Counted from the stretch's first letter, positions 8,329-17,450 are shown. The stretch is 64,000 nt of DNA from JAPOXR01 sp965221815 (GCA_965221815.1 OZ244915.1:3038001-3102000); one strand, 5' to 3'. The notes: generated by a model not told the origin, from the letters alone. Program-made: numbers and translations.

Positions 8329-9189
8329 ATGGCCTATGGCGTCTTTATTCATCGCATAGACTCAAAGTACGACGATGTCGTGTCGACGTGGTATCAGTTT
8401 CCGAAACAATATCTTTCGGCCGCCGAGAAATGCGAAGGCGACTGGATCGTCTATTACGAACCCACAAAGGTCAAGAATAGAAGAGGGTATTTCGCGGTTG
8501 CTCGGGTCGAAAAGATTGTCCCGGATTTGAAAAGTGAAGATATGTTTCTGGCCCTGATCGAAAAGGGCACCTATCTTGATTTCGGCAACCCGGTTCCCTT
8601 TCGGGAAAATGGCCGGTATCTCGAACAGGGATTGATCAATGACCGCGGGGTCCTATCAGGAAGAGCCCAGTCGGCGGTTCGTGAATTATCTGCGGATGAC
8701 TTTGCCCGGATTGTCGGGCAGGGGCTCAACTGTGATGACGATTTGCCGCCAGTTTGGGACCCATTCCATCAGTTGAATGCAAGAGACCGCGTGACACAAT
8801 TGACAAGCCGGGCCATTCGCGATTCGAACTTCCGGCGATCTGTATTGCACGCATACGATAAGGGTTGTGCGATTACAGGAACTCGGTTGATCAACGGCGG
8901 CGGCCGCGCCGAAGTCGAGGCAGCGCATATCAGACCGGTCGACCACGACGGGCCAGACAGTATCGGGAACGGTATTGCCCTCTCAAGAACGGCCCACTGG
9001 TTGTTTGATCGTGGGCTTTTTGGGCTTGCGGATGACCTGACAATTCTGGTGTCCCGTTACACCAACGATCCTGACAGCGTACAGTCGATGATCAACGAAA
9101 CCGGTAAACTCATCGCGCCAAAGGATTGCCGGGACTCTCCGAGACCTGAATTTGTCACCTGGCACAGAGAAAACTGTTTCAAATCCTGA
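8329..9189 (+). CDS. HNH endonuclease family protein
   Basis: The 286-residue product has a C-terminal HNH_2-type nuclease domain: GCAITGTRL, then AEVEAAHIRPVDHDG with the central AAHI, NGIALSRTAHWLFDRGLFGL with the metal-binding asparagine and histidine. The N-terminal 150 residues (MAYGVFIHRIDSKYDD, WIVYYEPTKVKNRRGYFAVARV) form a separate domain of the sort found in modification-dependent restriction proteins. A stand-alone restriction or defence nuclease is therefore plausible. ATG 8329 is chosen over an earlier in-frame codon at 8269 because conserved-looking sequence begins there. It sits between the bhc operon and a resolvase remnant. Confidence 0.7.
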   Translation: MAYGVFIHRIDSKYDDVVSTWYQFPKQYLSAAEKCEGDWIVYYEPTKVKNRRGYFAVARVEKIVPDLKSEDMFLALIEKGTYLDFGNPVPFRENGRYLEQGLINDRGVLSGRAQSAVRELSADDFARIVGQGLNCDDDLPPVWDPFHQLNARDRVTQLTSRAIRDSNFRRSVLHAYDKGCAITGTRLINGGGRAEVEAAHIRPVDHDGPDSIGNGIALSRTAHWLFDRGLFGLADDLTILVSRYTNDPDSVQSMINETGKLIAPKDCRDSPRPEFVTWHRENCFKS

Positions 9190-9297
9190 ATGTTCTGTCG
9201 ATGCTCTGTACGGAATCACCCTGTCACGAAATCAACGGGTCACCAATGCCTCTTTTTCCATCCAGGCCGATGGAGTTCCGAATTTATGACCGTATGG

Positions 9298-9474
9298 AGG
9301 CGGCCTGCCAGGCAAAAAGGGGTCTATCAGGGGCGGAAACAACAGATCGACATGGACTGGATCCGGGAGCTGGCCGCACAAAACATGCCCAAGGCGCAGA
9401 TGGACCGCACGCTCAAGATCTCATGGATGTCGGTCTATCGTGCCCTCAAGACAGGAAAGAGTCCGCCACCGTGA
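9298..9474 (+). pseudogene. C-terminal remnant of a Tn3-type serine resolvase
   Basis: The reading frame encodes QKGVYQGRKQQIDMDWIREL and ISWMSVYRALKTGK, the linker and helix-turn-helix that end serine resolvases/invertases (family pattern KGVYKGR...I...VYRAL). The catalytic N-terminal domain is absent, so this is a stub that cannot recombine DNA. It lies directly beside the end of pufC and points to past transposon activity at this PGC border. Confidence 0.75.
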
Positions 9475-9647
9475 GCGGGGCCCGCCCGCCCAGCCGACTG
9501 TACGGTCAGCCGCACCCACTGAAGTCTTTTGTGACAAATGACACCCGCGTCAAAAAGGTCGCGTCCTACCGGGTCATCGCGCACAACAGACAGCCTGACA
9601 CATTTATCCCCATCCGCGTCAATGAATTGGTGGGCCTGTTCGCCTGC

Positions 9648-10778
9648 TTACTCGTAGACAGGTGTTTCCGTCGTCTGGAGTTCGGGCCAGTCAGCGATGA
9701 CATTCTCACCCTGAAGCGGCTGCTGGTATCCTTTGTGGCAGGTCTTGCACGACACTTTTGGGACATCACCGTGGATGGCCCCGAGACGTGACTCGGGCAA
9801 AATCCCTTCAAGAGGAAGCAGATAATCATTGTTCAGCTCTTGCACCATCGCAATGCCCAAACTTGCCGTACTCCATTGCGGTGTGACTTCCGATCCCTCG
9901 TAAAAGGCCCGGCTATTGTGACAGAAGACACAGTTCACACCCAGTGAATTCGCAAAATGATTCATCAATGAATAAGTCCGCTCGGTATTTTGAATGCTTG
10001 GCAGATCGCGTCCCGGCACACCTGGAACGCGGCTTTCAAGATCGTGAACGGCAATCGTTTCGTTATTGATAAAGAATTCCTGCAATGCATCTGAAGGGAG
10101 CGATGTGGATTGGCTGTTCCGCGTTGCGCGGTTCTGATTGGCCGACCAGCCGGCCGCAGCCTGGTTGACCGGCACATTATTGTACCAGATGTCACTCGGT
10201 ACCGGATTGCCCCGATGGCAGGTAAAGCAGGTCACACCAACTTCCTTGTTGGCACTGACATGGCCGTCCCAGAACTCGTTGATATTCTGGGTCATCTCAA
10301 TCATTCTCCGGGAGACGACCTTGGTGTACAATGAATCATTGCCGTATTCCTCAATATCGTCTTCTGCATGACAATAGGCACAACCTTCCTCAGGGGCGAC
10401 CCAAAGGGTGATCGCATTCATCAGTCGAAGAAAATTGTCCTCGGTCAAATCTCCGAGAACCTGCACATTCTCGTAAATGTCCTTGGCGAGAACTTCGTCG
10501 CCTTGCGGGACAAACGGCTCATCTTCATAGAGTTCTTCAATGTCCGGATCCGGCGTGGCGAGATCGTTGACGAATTCTGCCCGCGACATTCCCGTTCCCC
10601 GCGGCCCACTTTGCAGACTGTCTGTTGCGAAAGGCTGTCCCAGAATGATGATCGCCGCGAAGACAAAGAGGACAGATCCGACAATGCCGACAATGATCCC
10701 CGGCCCATAGACGTCAGTCGGACGTTTTGCGTTCCATTCTTCGAACCAGGAAGGCAGCTTGAAATAGTTTCTTGGCAT
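9648..10778 (-). CDS. pufC: Reaction-centre cytochrome c subunit
   Basis: A 376-residue tetrahaem cytochrome that re-reduces the photo-oxidised special pair from the periplasmic side. Four haem motifs are present: CAYCH (133-137), CFTCH (184-188), CVFCH (283-287) and CKTCH (344-348). The N-terminus has one membrane span (about 27-47) but no lipobox cysteine, so the protein should stay anchored by the helix instead of a lipid. It is the last gene of the puf operon, starting five bases after pufM ends. Start ATG 10778 keeps the complete anchor. Confidence 0.96.
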   Translation of the reverse strand: MPRNYFKLPSWFEEWNAKRPTDVYGPGIIVGIVGSVLFVFAAIIILGQPFATDSLQSGPRGTGMSRAEFVNDLATPDPDIEELYEDEPFVPQGDEVLAKDIYENVQVLGDLTEDNFLRLMNAITLWVAPEEGCAYCHAEDDIEEYGNDSLYTKVVSRRMIEMTQNINEFWDGHVSANKEVGVTCFTCHRGNPVPSDIWYNNVPVNQAAAGWSANQNRATRNSQSTSLPSDALQEFFINNETIAVHDLESRVPGVPGRDLPSIQNTERTYSLMNHFANSLGVNCVFCHNSRAFYEGSEVTPQWSTASLGIAMVQELNNDYLLPLEGILPESRLGAIHGDVPKVSCKTCHKGYQQPLQGENVIADWPELQTTETPVYE

Positions 10779-10783
10779 GGACC

Positions 10784-11770
10784 CTACTCCTTCCCGATAA
10801 AGGCTTCGTAAGAGCCATAGTTTTCGTAGCCATAGCTACCATCATACTCCGGCGCAAAATTATGTTCCTGTGCCCAAATGAACCAGTTATCGACAACAGT
10901 CCCGGTCAACAGGATACCAATGCCTCCGGTCAAAGGCGTGAGCACCGCGAACCACCAGGCCCAGCGATGAACACCTTCCATGGTGGCATTAAATCCCATC
11001 GTCCAACGCCAAAAAAGAGCCGCGCGTTCGCTCGCAGTGCCACGGTCAGTAATCTGCTCGATTTCCCGGTCACCGCCATATCTCGCGACCGAGAGAATCG
11101 TGCCACCATGCATGGCGAACAGGAGCGTTGAACCATAAAGAAATACGATAGAGAGACAATGAAATGGATTATAGTAGAGATTGCCGTAGCGGATCGAAAA
11201 CGCCGTCGTCCAGTCCAGGTGGGGGAAAATGCCATACGGAACCGCTTCGCTCCACGAACCCATCAGAATGGGGCGAAAGAGTCCGAGAACCAGGAACAGC
11301 CAGATTGCCGCACCAAATGCCCAGAAGACATGTTTGCCCATTTTTTGTTCCGCGGCCAATTGCCAGGACCGGTACCACCATCCCATCACGGAAAATAAGA
11401 GGAAGAAACTGGCGATCAGATACCAGCCGCCATCATTGAGTGGTGGCATGCGAAGCCCGTATTCGGGGCTCGGTGGTTCGAGGGCCAGCCAAAAGAGCTG
11501 ACGGAGGAATTCCGGAACCGACCAGCCGACCTGGGCCAGCATATTAAACCCAATGATGTTGAGCCATAATATGCCGCTGGCGAGGGAGACGACCCCGACC
11601 ATACCGAGATTGACAGGCCCAATCTGCGCATTACCAAGCCAGCCAAGCAAGGAGGAGAAACGCGTAGACTTGGTTCGGTCCGCAGTGAGTGTCCCATAAT
11701 CATCGGTGCCCATTTCGGCAGGCCCGCGAACCTGCACTTGAGTGAAGATGTTCTGATATTCAGTAATCAT
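10784..11770 (-). CDS. pufM: Photosynthetic reaction centre M subunit
   Basis: A 328-residue, five-helix subunit that binds bacteriochlorophyll, bacteriopheophytin, quinone and the non-haem iron. Typical stretches are GPVNLGMVGV before helix A, VPYGIFPHLDWTTAFSIRYG around the special-pair region, AMHGGTILSVARYGGDRE with the accessory ligands, and MEGVHRWAWWFA near the iron site. The gene begins three bases after the pufL stop. The C-terminal extension (APEYDGSYGYENYGSYEAF) is Tyr/Gly-rich and probably faces the PufC side. Confidence 0.97.
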   Translation of the reverse strand: MITEYQNIFTQVQVRGPAEMGTDDYGTLTADRTKSTRFSSLLGWLGNAQIGPVNLGMVGVVSLASGILWLNIIGFNMLAQVGWSVPEFLRQLFWLALEPPSPEYGLRMPPLNDGGWYLIASFFLLFSVMGWWYRSWQLAAEQKMGKHVFWAFGAAIWLFLVLGLFRPILMGSWSEAVPYGIFPHLDWTTAFSIRYGNLYYNPFHCLSIVFLYGSTLLFAMHGGTILSVARYGGDREIEQITDRGTASERAALFWRWTMGFNATMEGVHRWAWWFAVLTPLTGGIGILLTGTVVDNWFIWAQEHNFAPEYDGSYGYENYGSYEAFIGKE

Positions 11771-11773
11771 GGT

Positions 11774-12613
11774 CTACATCCCCGCTCCACTTCCCCAGAT
11801 CGGTAATTCGAGCCACCAATTCCACCATTCAGGCCAACCACGTGTCCAAACGGGCCCGGAAATGATGATGCAGACGGCCGAGAAAAAAGCGGCATTGATC
11901 GCCAGCAGGAATCCCAGTCGGTGGATTCCGAGCGGGCCGATCGAATAACCGATATAATCGCGGAAGAAAGTGTCTTCGTGATCAGGAGTCTTGACGGTTT
12001 CGCCCTTTTCCGGGTTCACCGCTGAAAGAATTAAACCACCATGGAGGGCGAGTGCCAGACATGTGGTAAAAAAGAGTGTGACCGCCAGCATATGAGCCGG
12101 GTTGTAATGGAAATGCAGGTAAGAGTAGCCGACATTGGAGACCCAGTCGAGATGGCTGAATATTCCATACGGAAAGCCATGGCCCCAGGCGCCCAACAAG
12201 AGCGGTCGGAAGACCACCAATGTCACATAGGCAAAAATCGCAACTGAGAACGCAAACGGCACATGGTAGCCAATCCCTAACTTGCGACAGATTTCAACTT
12301 CGCGCAAAGCCCAACTGCAAAAGGCCCCGATCGCGCAGATCGTGATGATTTGCCACAGGCCGCCCTCGAGCAACGGAGCCGCGCCCAGCCCATAACTGAG
12401 GTCAGGAGGGGCAATATTGATCAACCAGGGATTGTATGTGCCCTGTTGTGCCGCCCCATAAAAGATCAGGACTGTGCCCAAAATGGCGAAGAATGCCGTG
12501 GTGACACCAAAAAAACCAACATAAAAAGGGCCAAACCAGAAATCAAAAAGATCGCCTCCGATCAGGGTTCCGCCCCTTACGCGGTATTTTCTTTCGAAAC
12601 TGAGCAGTGCCAT
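11774..12613 (-). CDS. pufL: Photosynthetic reaction centre L subunit
   Basis: A 279-residue, five-helix partner of PufM. Visible marks are MALLSFERKYRVRGGTLIGG at the N-terminus, FPYGIFSHLDWVSNVGYSYL with the special-pair surroundings, ALHGGLILSAVNP and IGPLGIHRLGFLLA near the iron. Length and order match purple-bacterial L subunits. It follows the hairpin after pufA, the usual place where the puf transcript is processed. Confidence 0.97.
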   Translation of the reverse strand: MALLSFERKYRVRGGTLIGGDLFDFWFGPFYVGFFGVTTAFFAILGTVLIFYGAAQQGTYNPWLINIAPPDLSYGLGAAPLLEGGLWQIITICAIGAFCSWALREVEICRKLGIGYHVPFAFSVAIFAYVTLVVFRPLLLGAWGHGFPYGIFSHLDWVSNVGYSYLHFHYNPAHMLAVTLFFTTCLALALHGGLILSAVNPEKGETVKTPDHEDTFFRDYIGYSIGPLGIHRLGFLLAINAAFFSAVCIIISGPVWTRGWPEWWNWWLELPIWGSGAGM

Positions 12614-12679
12614 TGTCCGTACCTCGTAACTATCGTTCCCGCGAAAGAACCGGGAGTGTGTCTCTGTAATCTGGTCGCC

Positions 12680-12703
12680 GCGGGCAGCTCAGCGGCCGCC
12701 CGC
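12680..12703 (-). promoter_or_regulatory. pufA-pufL intercistronic hairpin
   Basis: GCGGGC (12680-12685) pairs with GCCCGC (12698-12703) with GC-rich loop sequence between. Hairpins at this place stabilise the upstream pufBA message in Rhodobacter and raise antenna over reaction-centre output; the same role is inferred here. Confidence 0.5.
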
Positions 12704-12727
12704 AGCGCATTCGCTCTGACTTCACGG

Positions 12728-12895
12728 TTACTGCATCGCGGCGAGACGCGCGTCCGCAGCTGTTTCGAACCAGTTCAAGCCGTTCGAAAGGACCACGAGA
12801 TGTATCAATACCGCTAAGAGGAACAGGAACACGCCTTGTGCAACAAACACACGACGCGGATCAAAGATCAGCCAGATCTTGTAAAACCGTGCCAT
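12728..12895 (-). CDS. pufA: Light-harvesting complex 1 alpha subunit
   Basis: This 55-residue protein (MARFYKIWLIFDPRRVFVAQ at the start) has the single membrane helix and the BChl-binding histidine of LH1 alpha chains, H32 in AVLIHLVVLS, followed by LNWFE. The LIFDPRRV segment is a hallmark of the alpha N-terminus. AAGGAGACAAGAAA precedes the ATG. It lies 12 bases after pufB and, with it, forms the ring antenna around the reaction centre. Confidence 0.95.
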   Translation of the reverse strand: MARFYKIWLIFDPRRVFVAQGVFLFLLAVLIHLVVLSNGLNWFETAADARLAAMQ

Positions 12896-12907
12896 TTTCT
12901 TGTCTCC

Positions 12908-13057
12908 TTAGAACCACGGAGCCCAGAGATAGGTGGCGAGATGCGCCACCAGGGCGATGAGGGCAAACAGCGTCAAGCCGCTCATATACACCGCGTGCAG
13001 TTCCTGGGCCTGCTCGTCGTCGAGACCCGTGAATGACAGGTCCTGATTTTCAGCCAT
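12908..13057 (-). CDS. pufB: Light-harvesting complex 1 beta subunit
   Basis: A 49-residue antenna polypeptide with the LH1 beta pattern: acidic N-terminus (MAENQDLSFTGLDDEQAQEL), a conserved outer histidine (LHAVYMSG), the BChl ligand in LVAHLATYLWAPWF and the aromatic C-terminal end. GGAGG of the Shine-Dalgarno sequence lies seven bases before the ATG. It partners with PufA. Confidence 0.95.
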   Translation of the reverse strand: MAENQDLSFTGLDDEQAQELHAVYMSGLTLFALIALVAHLATYLWAPWF

Positions 13058-13086
13058 CAACTTTCCTCCGAAAGATTACTGCTGAC

Positions 13087-13129
13087 GCCGCGACGCCCTC
13101 GCGGCAGGGTTCGGATAGTTTCCTATCCG
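13087..13129 (-). promoter_or_regulatory. Paired hairpins between pufQ and pufB
   Basis: Two perfect 7-bp stems stand in tandem: GCCGCGA/TCGCGGC (13087-13105, 5-base loop) and CGGATAG/CTATCCG (13112-13129). The second has a GAAA tetraloop in the transcribed strand. A third small dyad GTCCC/GGGAC is at 13139-13151. They probably protect the 5' end of processed pufBA mRNA. Confidence 0.5.
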
Positions 13130-13172
13130 CTCTCTGACGTCCCCCAGGGACGAAGAGTTCCTTCACGGCTTT

Positions 13173-13394
13173 TCAAGCCGAAAAAATGCATGGCGTGAAC
13201 CGGTGCGCTTCGGCCCAGGCGCGCCCTACGGGCCCGCGAACCTTCAATGATCGCGCACGGACAATATGGCCAATCCACCGCATGGTATTGATCGGCAACG
13301 CCAGAAGAAAAATCAGCGTGAAATAAATGTAGTATTCCATGCTTCGACCGCGTTCAGCGATCGACTTTTCTGAATTCATGGTCATTTCTAACAT
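13173..13394 (-). CDS. pufQ: PufQ, bacteriochlorophyll/antenna assembly factor
   Basis: A 73-residue protein with one membrane helix (YYIYFTLIFLLALPINTMRW) and the typical C-terminal tail GPVGRAWAEAHRFTPCIFSA of PufQ. The family supports bacteriochlorophyll delivery to pigment complexes. GAGGAGG lies seven bases before ATG 13394, and the gene starts just after bchZ, the position of pufQ in Rhodobacter-type clusters. A later in-frame ATG is possible but worse placed relative to that ribosome-binding site. Confidence 0.85.
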   Translation of the reverse strand: MLEMTMNSEKSIAERGRSMEYYIYFTLIFLLALPINTMRWIGHIVRARSLKVRGPVGRAWAEAHRFTPCIFSA

Positions 13395-13415
13395 CAGCGG
13401 AACCTCCTCTCGCTA

Positions 13416-14885
13416 TCAGTTGTCTGCTGGCATCATCACGGCCCCGTTCAGCGCTGAGACTGTCTCGAGTCCGACGTGTGTGTCGCCCTGCGCAAGAGCT
13501 TCCCTCTCGGCTGCGTCGCGGAGCGACTTGGCTGCGGAAATCCGCGTCAGGATCGGATGGGTGGCAACGATTCGATCGAGCTCTGCCTGGGCATCGGGCT
13601 CCCACGGCAGATTGCGTTTGAGTCGTGCCGGTGTGGTCGCGGCATCATCCATTTCAGTGGCCAGTGGCAGCACATGAAACAGGGCATCAAAAAGGCTGTT
13701 GCAGACTTCCTGAACCAGGTAGGTGGCACCGGCATAGCCCATCATTGGCGTCCCCGTCGCGCGCCGTATCGCGGCCCCGGGAAAGGATGCTGGAATGAAG
13801 GATGTCTGGGGTCCATGCCCGCCTTTCATCTCAGCAAGATATATTTTTTCGTTGATACTGCCGAACAGAACCAATGGTCGATGCCGGTGTATCAGGCCAC
13901 GCACTTCTTCATTGTCGGTTTTTGTGCCGGCACAACGGGCCACCGCAAACGCACAGGGCAACCCCAGATCGGTCTCAAGAAAATGGCGGATCCCGCGGGC
14001 ATAAGTTTCATTGGCAACAATAGCGAATGAGGCGGTGGCAAAGAAATCTTGTGTCACCGAGCGCCACAGGTCCCACAGGGGCTTGATGGTGCTGTGCTTT
14101 TCCCGTGCGATAAACGGTTCGGGGTCCAGTCCAAGCAATTCTCCGAGCTTGCGGAGAAATTTGGTTGTACTCTCCAGACCAATGGGGGCTTGCAAATAAG
14201 GTTTGCCCAAGATTTCAGACAACCCACGCCCGAATTCACGATACATGCAAATATTGACGTCGGCATTCACCAGGCTGCGCATTTCAGCAACATGTGCACC
14301 GAGCGGCATGACCATGTTGATGTCAGCGCCGATTCCTTCCACCAGACGTCGGATTTCGGCGAGATCAGAAGGCATGTTGAACAGCCCGTACATCGGACCG
14401 AGAATATTGACTCGCGGTCTTGCACCTTCGGCACGTTTCGCGGCGCGCGGCATACGACCTTTTGTCATGCCAAACTCGGTGAAGACCCATGTCATGGCGC
14501 GGTCGGCGGCTTCCCACTGGTCCTCGTCAATGGTACGTGGCAGGAATCGCTGGATACCGGTACCTTCCGGTGTCACGCCCCCGCCAATCATTTCGGCGAT
14601 CGAGCCGGTCACAACAACGGCTGGCAGGGCCGGATCCAAACTCTCCCAGGCACGCTTCATCGAGCCTTCGGTTCCGTCACGGCCCAGTTCTTCCTCGCCC
14701 AGCCCTGTCACGACAATTGGCAATTCATGCGGGGGCAGAGCGTCGGTATAATGCAGAACCGAAGTCACCGGGAGGTTCTCACAACCCACGGGCCCATCGA
14801 TGACCACCTGCAGACCCTTGACGGCGCAAAAGGCATAGACGGCCCCCCAATAGCCTCCTGCCCGGTCATGATCCTGAATCAACAT
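13416..14885 (-). CDS. bchZ: Chlorophyllide a reductase subunit Z
   Basis: The 489-residue NifK-like subunit of chlorophyllide a reductase (COR), which with BchY and BchX reduces the chlorin B ring to a bacteriochlorin. The N-terminus (MLIQDHDRAGGYWGAVYAFC, DGPVGCENLPVTS) contains the cluster-binding cysteine region, and CAGTKTDNEE and GTPMMGYAGATYLVQE are typical BchZ blocks. Its ATG overlaps the bchY stop (ATGA). Confidence 0.96.
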   Translation of the reverse strand: MLIQDHDRAGGYWGAVYAFCAVKGLQVVIDGPVGCENLPVTSVLHYTDALPPHELPIVVTGLGEEELGRDGTEGSMKRAWESLDPALPAVVVTGSIAEMIGGGVTPEGTGIQRFLPRTIDEDQWEAADRAMTWVFTEFGMTKGRMPRAAKRAEGARPRVNILGPMYGLFNMPSDLAEIRRLVEGIGADINMVMPLGAHVAEMRSLVNADVNICMYREFGRGLSEILGKPYLQAPIGLESTTKFLRKLGELLGLDPEPFIAREKHSTIKPLWDLWRSVTQDFFATASFAIVANETYARGIRHFLETDLGLPCAFAVARCAGTKTDNEEVRGLIHRHRPLVLFGSINEKIYLAEMKGGHGPQTSFIPASFPGAAIRRATGTPMMGYAGATYLVQEVCNSLFDALFHVLPLATEMDDAATTPARLKRNLPWEPDAQAELDRIVATHPILTRISAAKSLRDAAEREALAQGDTHVGLETVSALNGAVMMPADN

Positions 14886-16447
14886 CAGACAGGGATCTCC
14901 GGATTGGACGGATCATGGGCGTTTCTGGCCTTTTCAAGCTTGCGCTGCCGCAATCTCCTGAAATCCGGCCGCAATTTTGGAGTGCCTTCCCAGATTCCCG
15001 CGGCATCGGCGCTGCCGACGCCACTGAAGAATTTGCGCATCCGCTCCATGCGTTCCTTGCCCTCGATGGCTGAACTGACCACCTCAATCAAGCTGCCGGC
15101 GCCGGCGGGTCCCATCAGCGGGCGCGCCGATATGAGATTGGTAAAGTAAAGCGCCGGAATACCGAGTTCTTTTGCCTTCTGGACCACGGGTGTTGTCCCG
15201 ATTGCGAGATTCGGACGCAGGGCTTCCATCGCCATGCAATCATCTTCCAAGGAGACGCGGAATTGCACTTTTGCACCCCTGGCCTCCAGCCATTCGGCGT
15301 CTTCCTCGTTCCATTTCGTGCGGGGGCAGGCGGTTCCGACATAGGGAACCGAAGCGCCACATTCGACCAGGAGGCGCGCAACCAGCAATTCGCTCCCTTC
15401 ATATCCCGAAACCGTCACGCTTCCATGAATCTGCGTCTCCGACAGCGCCGCCTTGATGGCCGGGAGAAACCTGTTTTGACTCGCTGCAACCTTGTCCTTT
15501 TTCAGCCCGCAAGCCTGGCCGATTGCAGCGAGCCAGGCCGCAGTGCCGTCATGTCCGACGGGAGCAGAACCGACAATGTCACGCCCGCTTTCCGTAAATT
15601 CGCGCACGGCGGCGGTGTAGAAGGGGTGCATCGCGGCGACGGCGGCACAATCAAGTGCCGCGTAGAGTTCACGCCACTCGCGGCAAGGAACCACGGGTCC
15701 GGCGGCGAGTCCCATCGGTGCCAGCATCTGTCCGATCATCACCGGGTCAGCAGGGAACATTTCGCCGAGTAATGTCACAGTTGGCAGGTCGGAGAGGCCG
15801 CTTTCGGGCCGCGCCACCGGACCCGCCTCGATTTCTCTACGGGCATAATTCAACATTGCCCCCGCCAGCACATCCTTGGCCTCGGCATGTGTCGGAACAC
15901 CAAAACCCGGAACGTCGATGCCGACGATACGGACACCATTGATTTCGTCGGGCAGGAGTCTCAGTGGAACGCCGGATGCCGTGGGCACGCAAAGATTGGT
16001 GACCACGACGGCATCGTATTTTTCAGGATCGGCGATCTTGTTGACGCTTTCACGAATATCTTCAAAGAGCTTCCCGGTGACCAGGGTCTCTGAATTAAAC
16101 GGAACATATCCGACCGAACGGCGGGCACCGTAAAAGTGGCTGACAAATGTCAGGCCATAGACGCAACAGGCCGAACCTGAGAGGACAGTTGCGACACGTC
16201 GCATTCTGAGGCCGACGCGCAAAGAACCAAATGCCGGGCACATCGATTGGGGTTTGTCATGCGGCCCACGCGGATAATCTTTGGCATATTGTTCGAGCAA
16301 CTCGGAATGACGCGCTTCGTCGGTGGCGTGCTGCAACACATCCTGAGAGTGACAGGCTCCTGCGTTCGCGCCCGATTCAACAACCGGCGTCTCGTTCCGA
16401 ATGACTTCGGTTTTTGCAGCATCGTCATATGTGACTTCTTCGGTCAC
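14885..16447 (-). CDS. bchY: Chlorophyllide a reductase subunit Y
   Basis: A 520-residue NifD-like subunit of COR. Recognisable blocks are QSMCPAFGSLRVGLRMRRVA, LSGSACCVYGLTFVSHFYGA with cluster-ligand cysteines, and VGYVPFNSETLVTGKLFEDI. The reading frame is open far upstream, but that part overlaps bchX and is meaningless. GTG at 16447, one base after the bchX stop with GAGG before it, gives the normal length. Confidence 0.93.
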   Translation of the reverse strand: MTEEVTYDDAAKTEVIRNETPVVESGANAGACHSQDVLQHATDEARHSELLEQYAKDYPRGPHDKPQSMCPAFGSLRVGLRMRRVATVLSGSACCVYGLTFVSHFYGARRSVGYVPFNSETLVTGKLFEDIRESVNKIADPEKYDAVVVTNLCVPTASGVPLRLLPDEINGVRIVGIDVPGFGVPTHAEAKDVLAGAMLNYARREIEAGPVARPESGLSDLPTVTLLGEMFPADPVMIGQMLAPMGLAAGPVVPCREWRELYAALDCAAVAAMHPFYTAAVREFTESGRDIVGSAPVGHDGTAAWLAAIGQACGLKKDKVAASQNRFLPAIKAALSETQIHGSVTVSGYEGSELLVARLLVECGASVPYVGTACPRTKWNEEDAEWLEARGAKVQFRVSLEDDCMAMEALRPNLAIGTTPVVQKAKELGIPALYFTNLISARPLMGPAGAGSLIEVVSSAIEGKERMERMRKFFSGVGSADAAGIWEGTPKLRPDFRRLRQRKLEKARNAHDPSNPEIPV

Positions 16448-16448
16448 T

Positions 16449-17450
16449 TCATGCCTCGTCGTAAATGACTTCCAAGCTCTTCTTCGGCTTGGCATTTTTG
16501 CCCCGCATATCCCGTTCGGTTGCGGGTTCGAGCACCACACCCGCGCCGATTTCATCGCCGTCAAACAGCGCGAGCAGTTGATCCTGATTGAGTGCCTGAG
16601 GTTGCAACGGCGGTGCGTCCGACACGTTGGTTCCCAGTTCAGCGAATAGCGGCCCCCAGGGCCCTTCACCGGTGCCGACAATCTGATAATTTGCCGACTT
16701 CCTGCGTAAATCCTCGTCGGCGGGAATCGCCGCCAGAACCGGAATATCCACCGATTTGGCAAACGCTTGCGCTTCACCGGTTCCGTCATCCTTGTTGATC
16801 ACGAGGCCGGCCACTCCCACATTACCGCCCATCTTGCGAAAATACTCGACAGCAGAGCAGACATTGTTGGCGACATAGAGCGACTGCAGATCGTTTGAGC
16901 CCACCAATATGACCTTCTGCGCCATATCACGGGCGATCGGGAGACCGAATCCACCGCAGACGACATCGCCGAGAAAATCCAGCAGGACAAAGTCGAAATC
17001 CCAATCGTGAAAACCAAGTTTCTCGAGCAGTTCAAACCCGTGGATGATGCCACGTCCGCCGCATCCGCGTCCGACCTCCGGTCCCCCAAGCTCCATGGCA
17101 AAGACGCCGTTGCGCTTGAAACAGACATCGCCGATCGCAACTTCTTCACCGGCAAGTTTCTTGTGAGTTGATGTTTCGATGATCGTTGGGCAGGCTTTTC
17201 CACCAAAAAGCAGGCTGGTTGTATCTGATTTCGGGTCGCAACCGATCAGAAGAACGCGTTTGCCCTGTTCAGCCATCATATGGCTCAGATTTGCCAGGGT
17301 AAAAGATTTGCCAATTCCACCTTTGCCGTAAATGGCAATGATCTGGGTTTTCTTCGTTGGTTCGCTGTGCGGAATCTCCAGCGTCGGCGTGCTGGCTTCC
17401 TCGCGGAGCCGTGCGTCATAATCTCTCAGATCGGCAGTTTGTTCGGTCAT
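16449..17450 (-). CDS. bchX: Chlorophyllide a reductase iron protein
   Basis: The 333-residue NifH-like ATPase that passes electrons to BchYZ. The P-loop YGKGGIGKSFT is at about residues 42-52, followed by IGCDPKSDTTSLLFGG. Cysteines bridging the 4Fe-4S cluster sit in GPEVGRGCGGRGI and FLGDVVCGGFGLPI. ATG 17450 overlaps the bchC stop (ATGA) and is preferred to an upstream in-frame codon inside bchC. Confidence 0.96.
   Translation of the reverse strand: MTEQTADLRDYDARLREEASTPTLEIPHSEPTKKTQIIAIYGKGGIGKSFTLANLSHMMAEQGKRVLLIGCDPKSDTTSLLFGGKACPTIIETSTHKKLAGEEVAIGDVCFKRNGVFAMELGGPEVGRGCGGRGIIHGFELLEKLGFHDWDFDFVLLDFLGDVVCGGFGLPIARDMAQKVILVGSNDLQSLYVANNVCSAVEYFRKMGGNVGVAGLVINKDDGTGEAQAFAKSVDIPVLAAIPADEDLRRKSANYQIVGTGEGPWGPLFAELGTNVSDAPPLQPQALNQDQLLALFDGDEIGAGVVLEPATERDMRGKNAKPKKSLEVIYDEA

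Noticed and set aside
12896..13172. Possible pufX or extra antenna gene around pufBA
   Set aside because: After assigning pufA, pufB and pufQ only hairpin-rich spacer remains; pufX would also lie after pufM, where pufC is found.
14049..15149. Plus-strand frame of 366 codons over bchZ/bchY
   Set aside because: Antisense shadow of bchZ and bchY with biased composition; no conserved motif.
16448..16789. N-terminal extension of bchY by 114 codons
   Set aside because: The extension overlaps bchX out of frame and has nonsense composition; GTG 16447 fits length and coupling.
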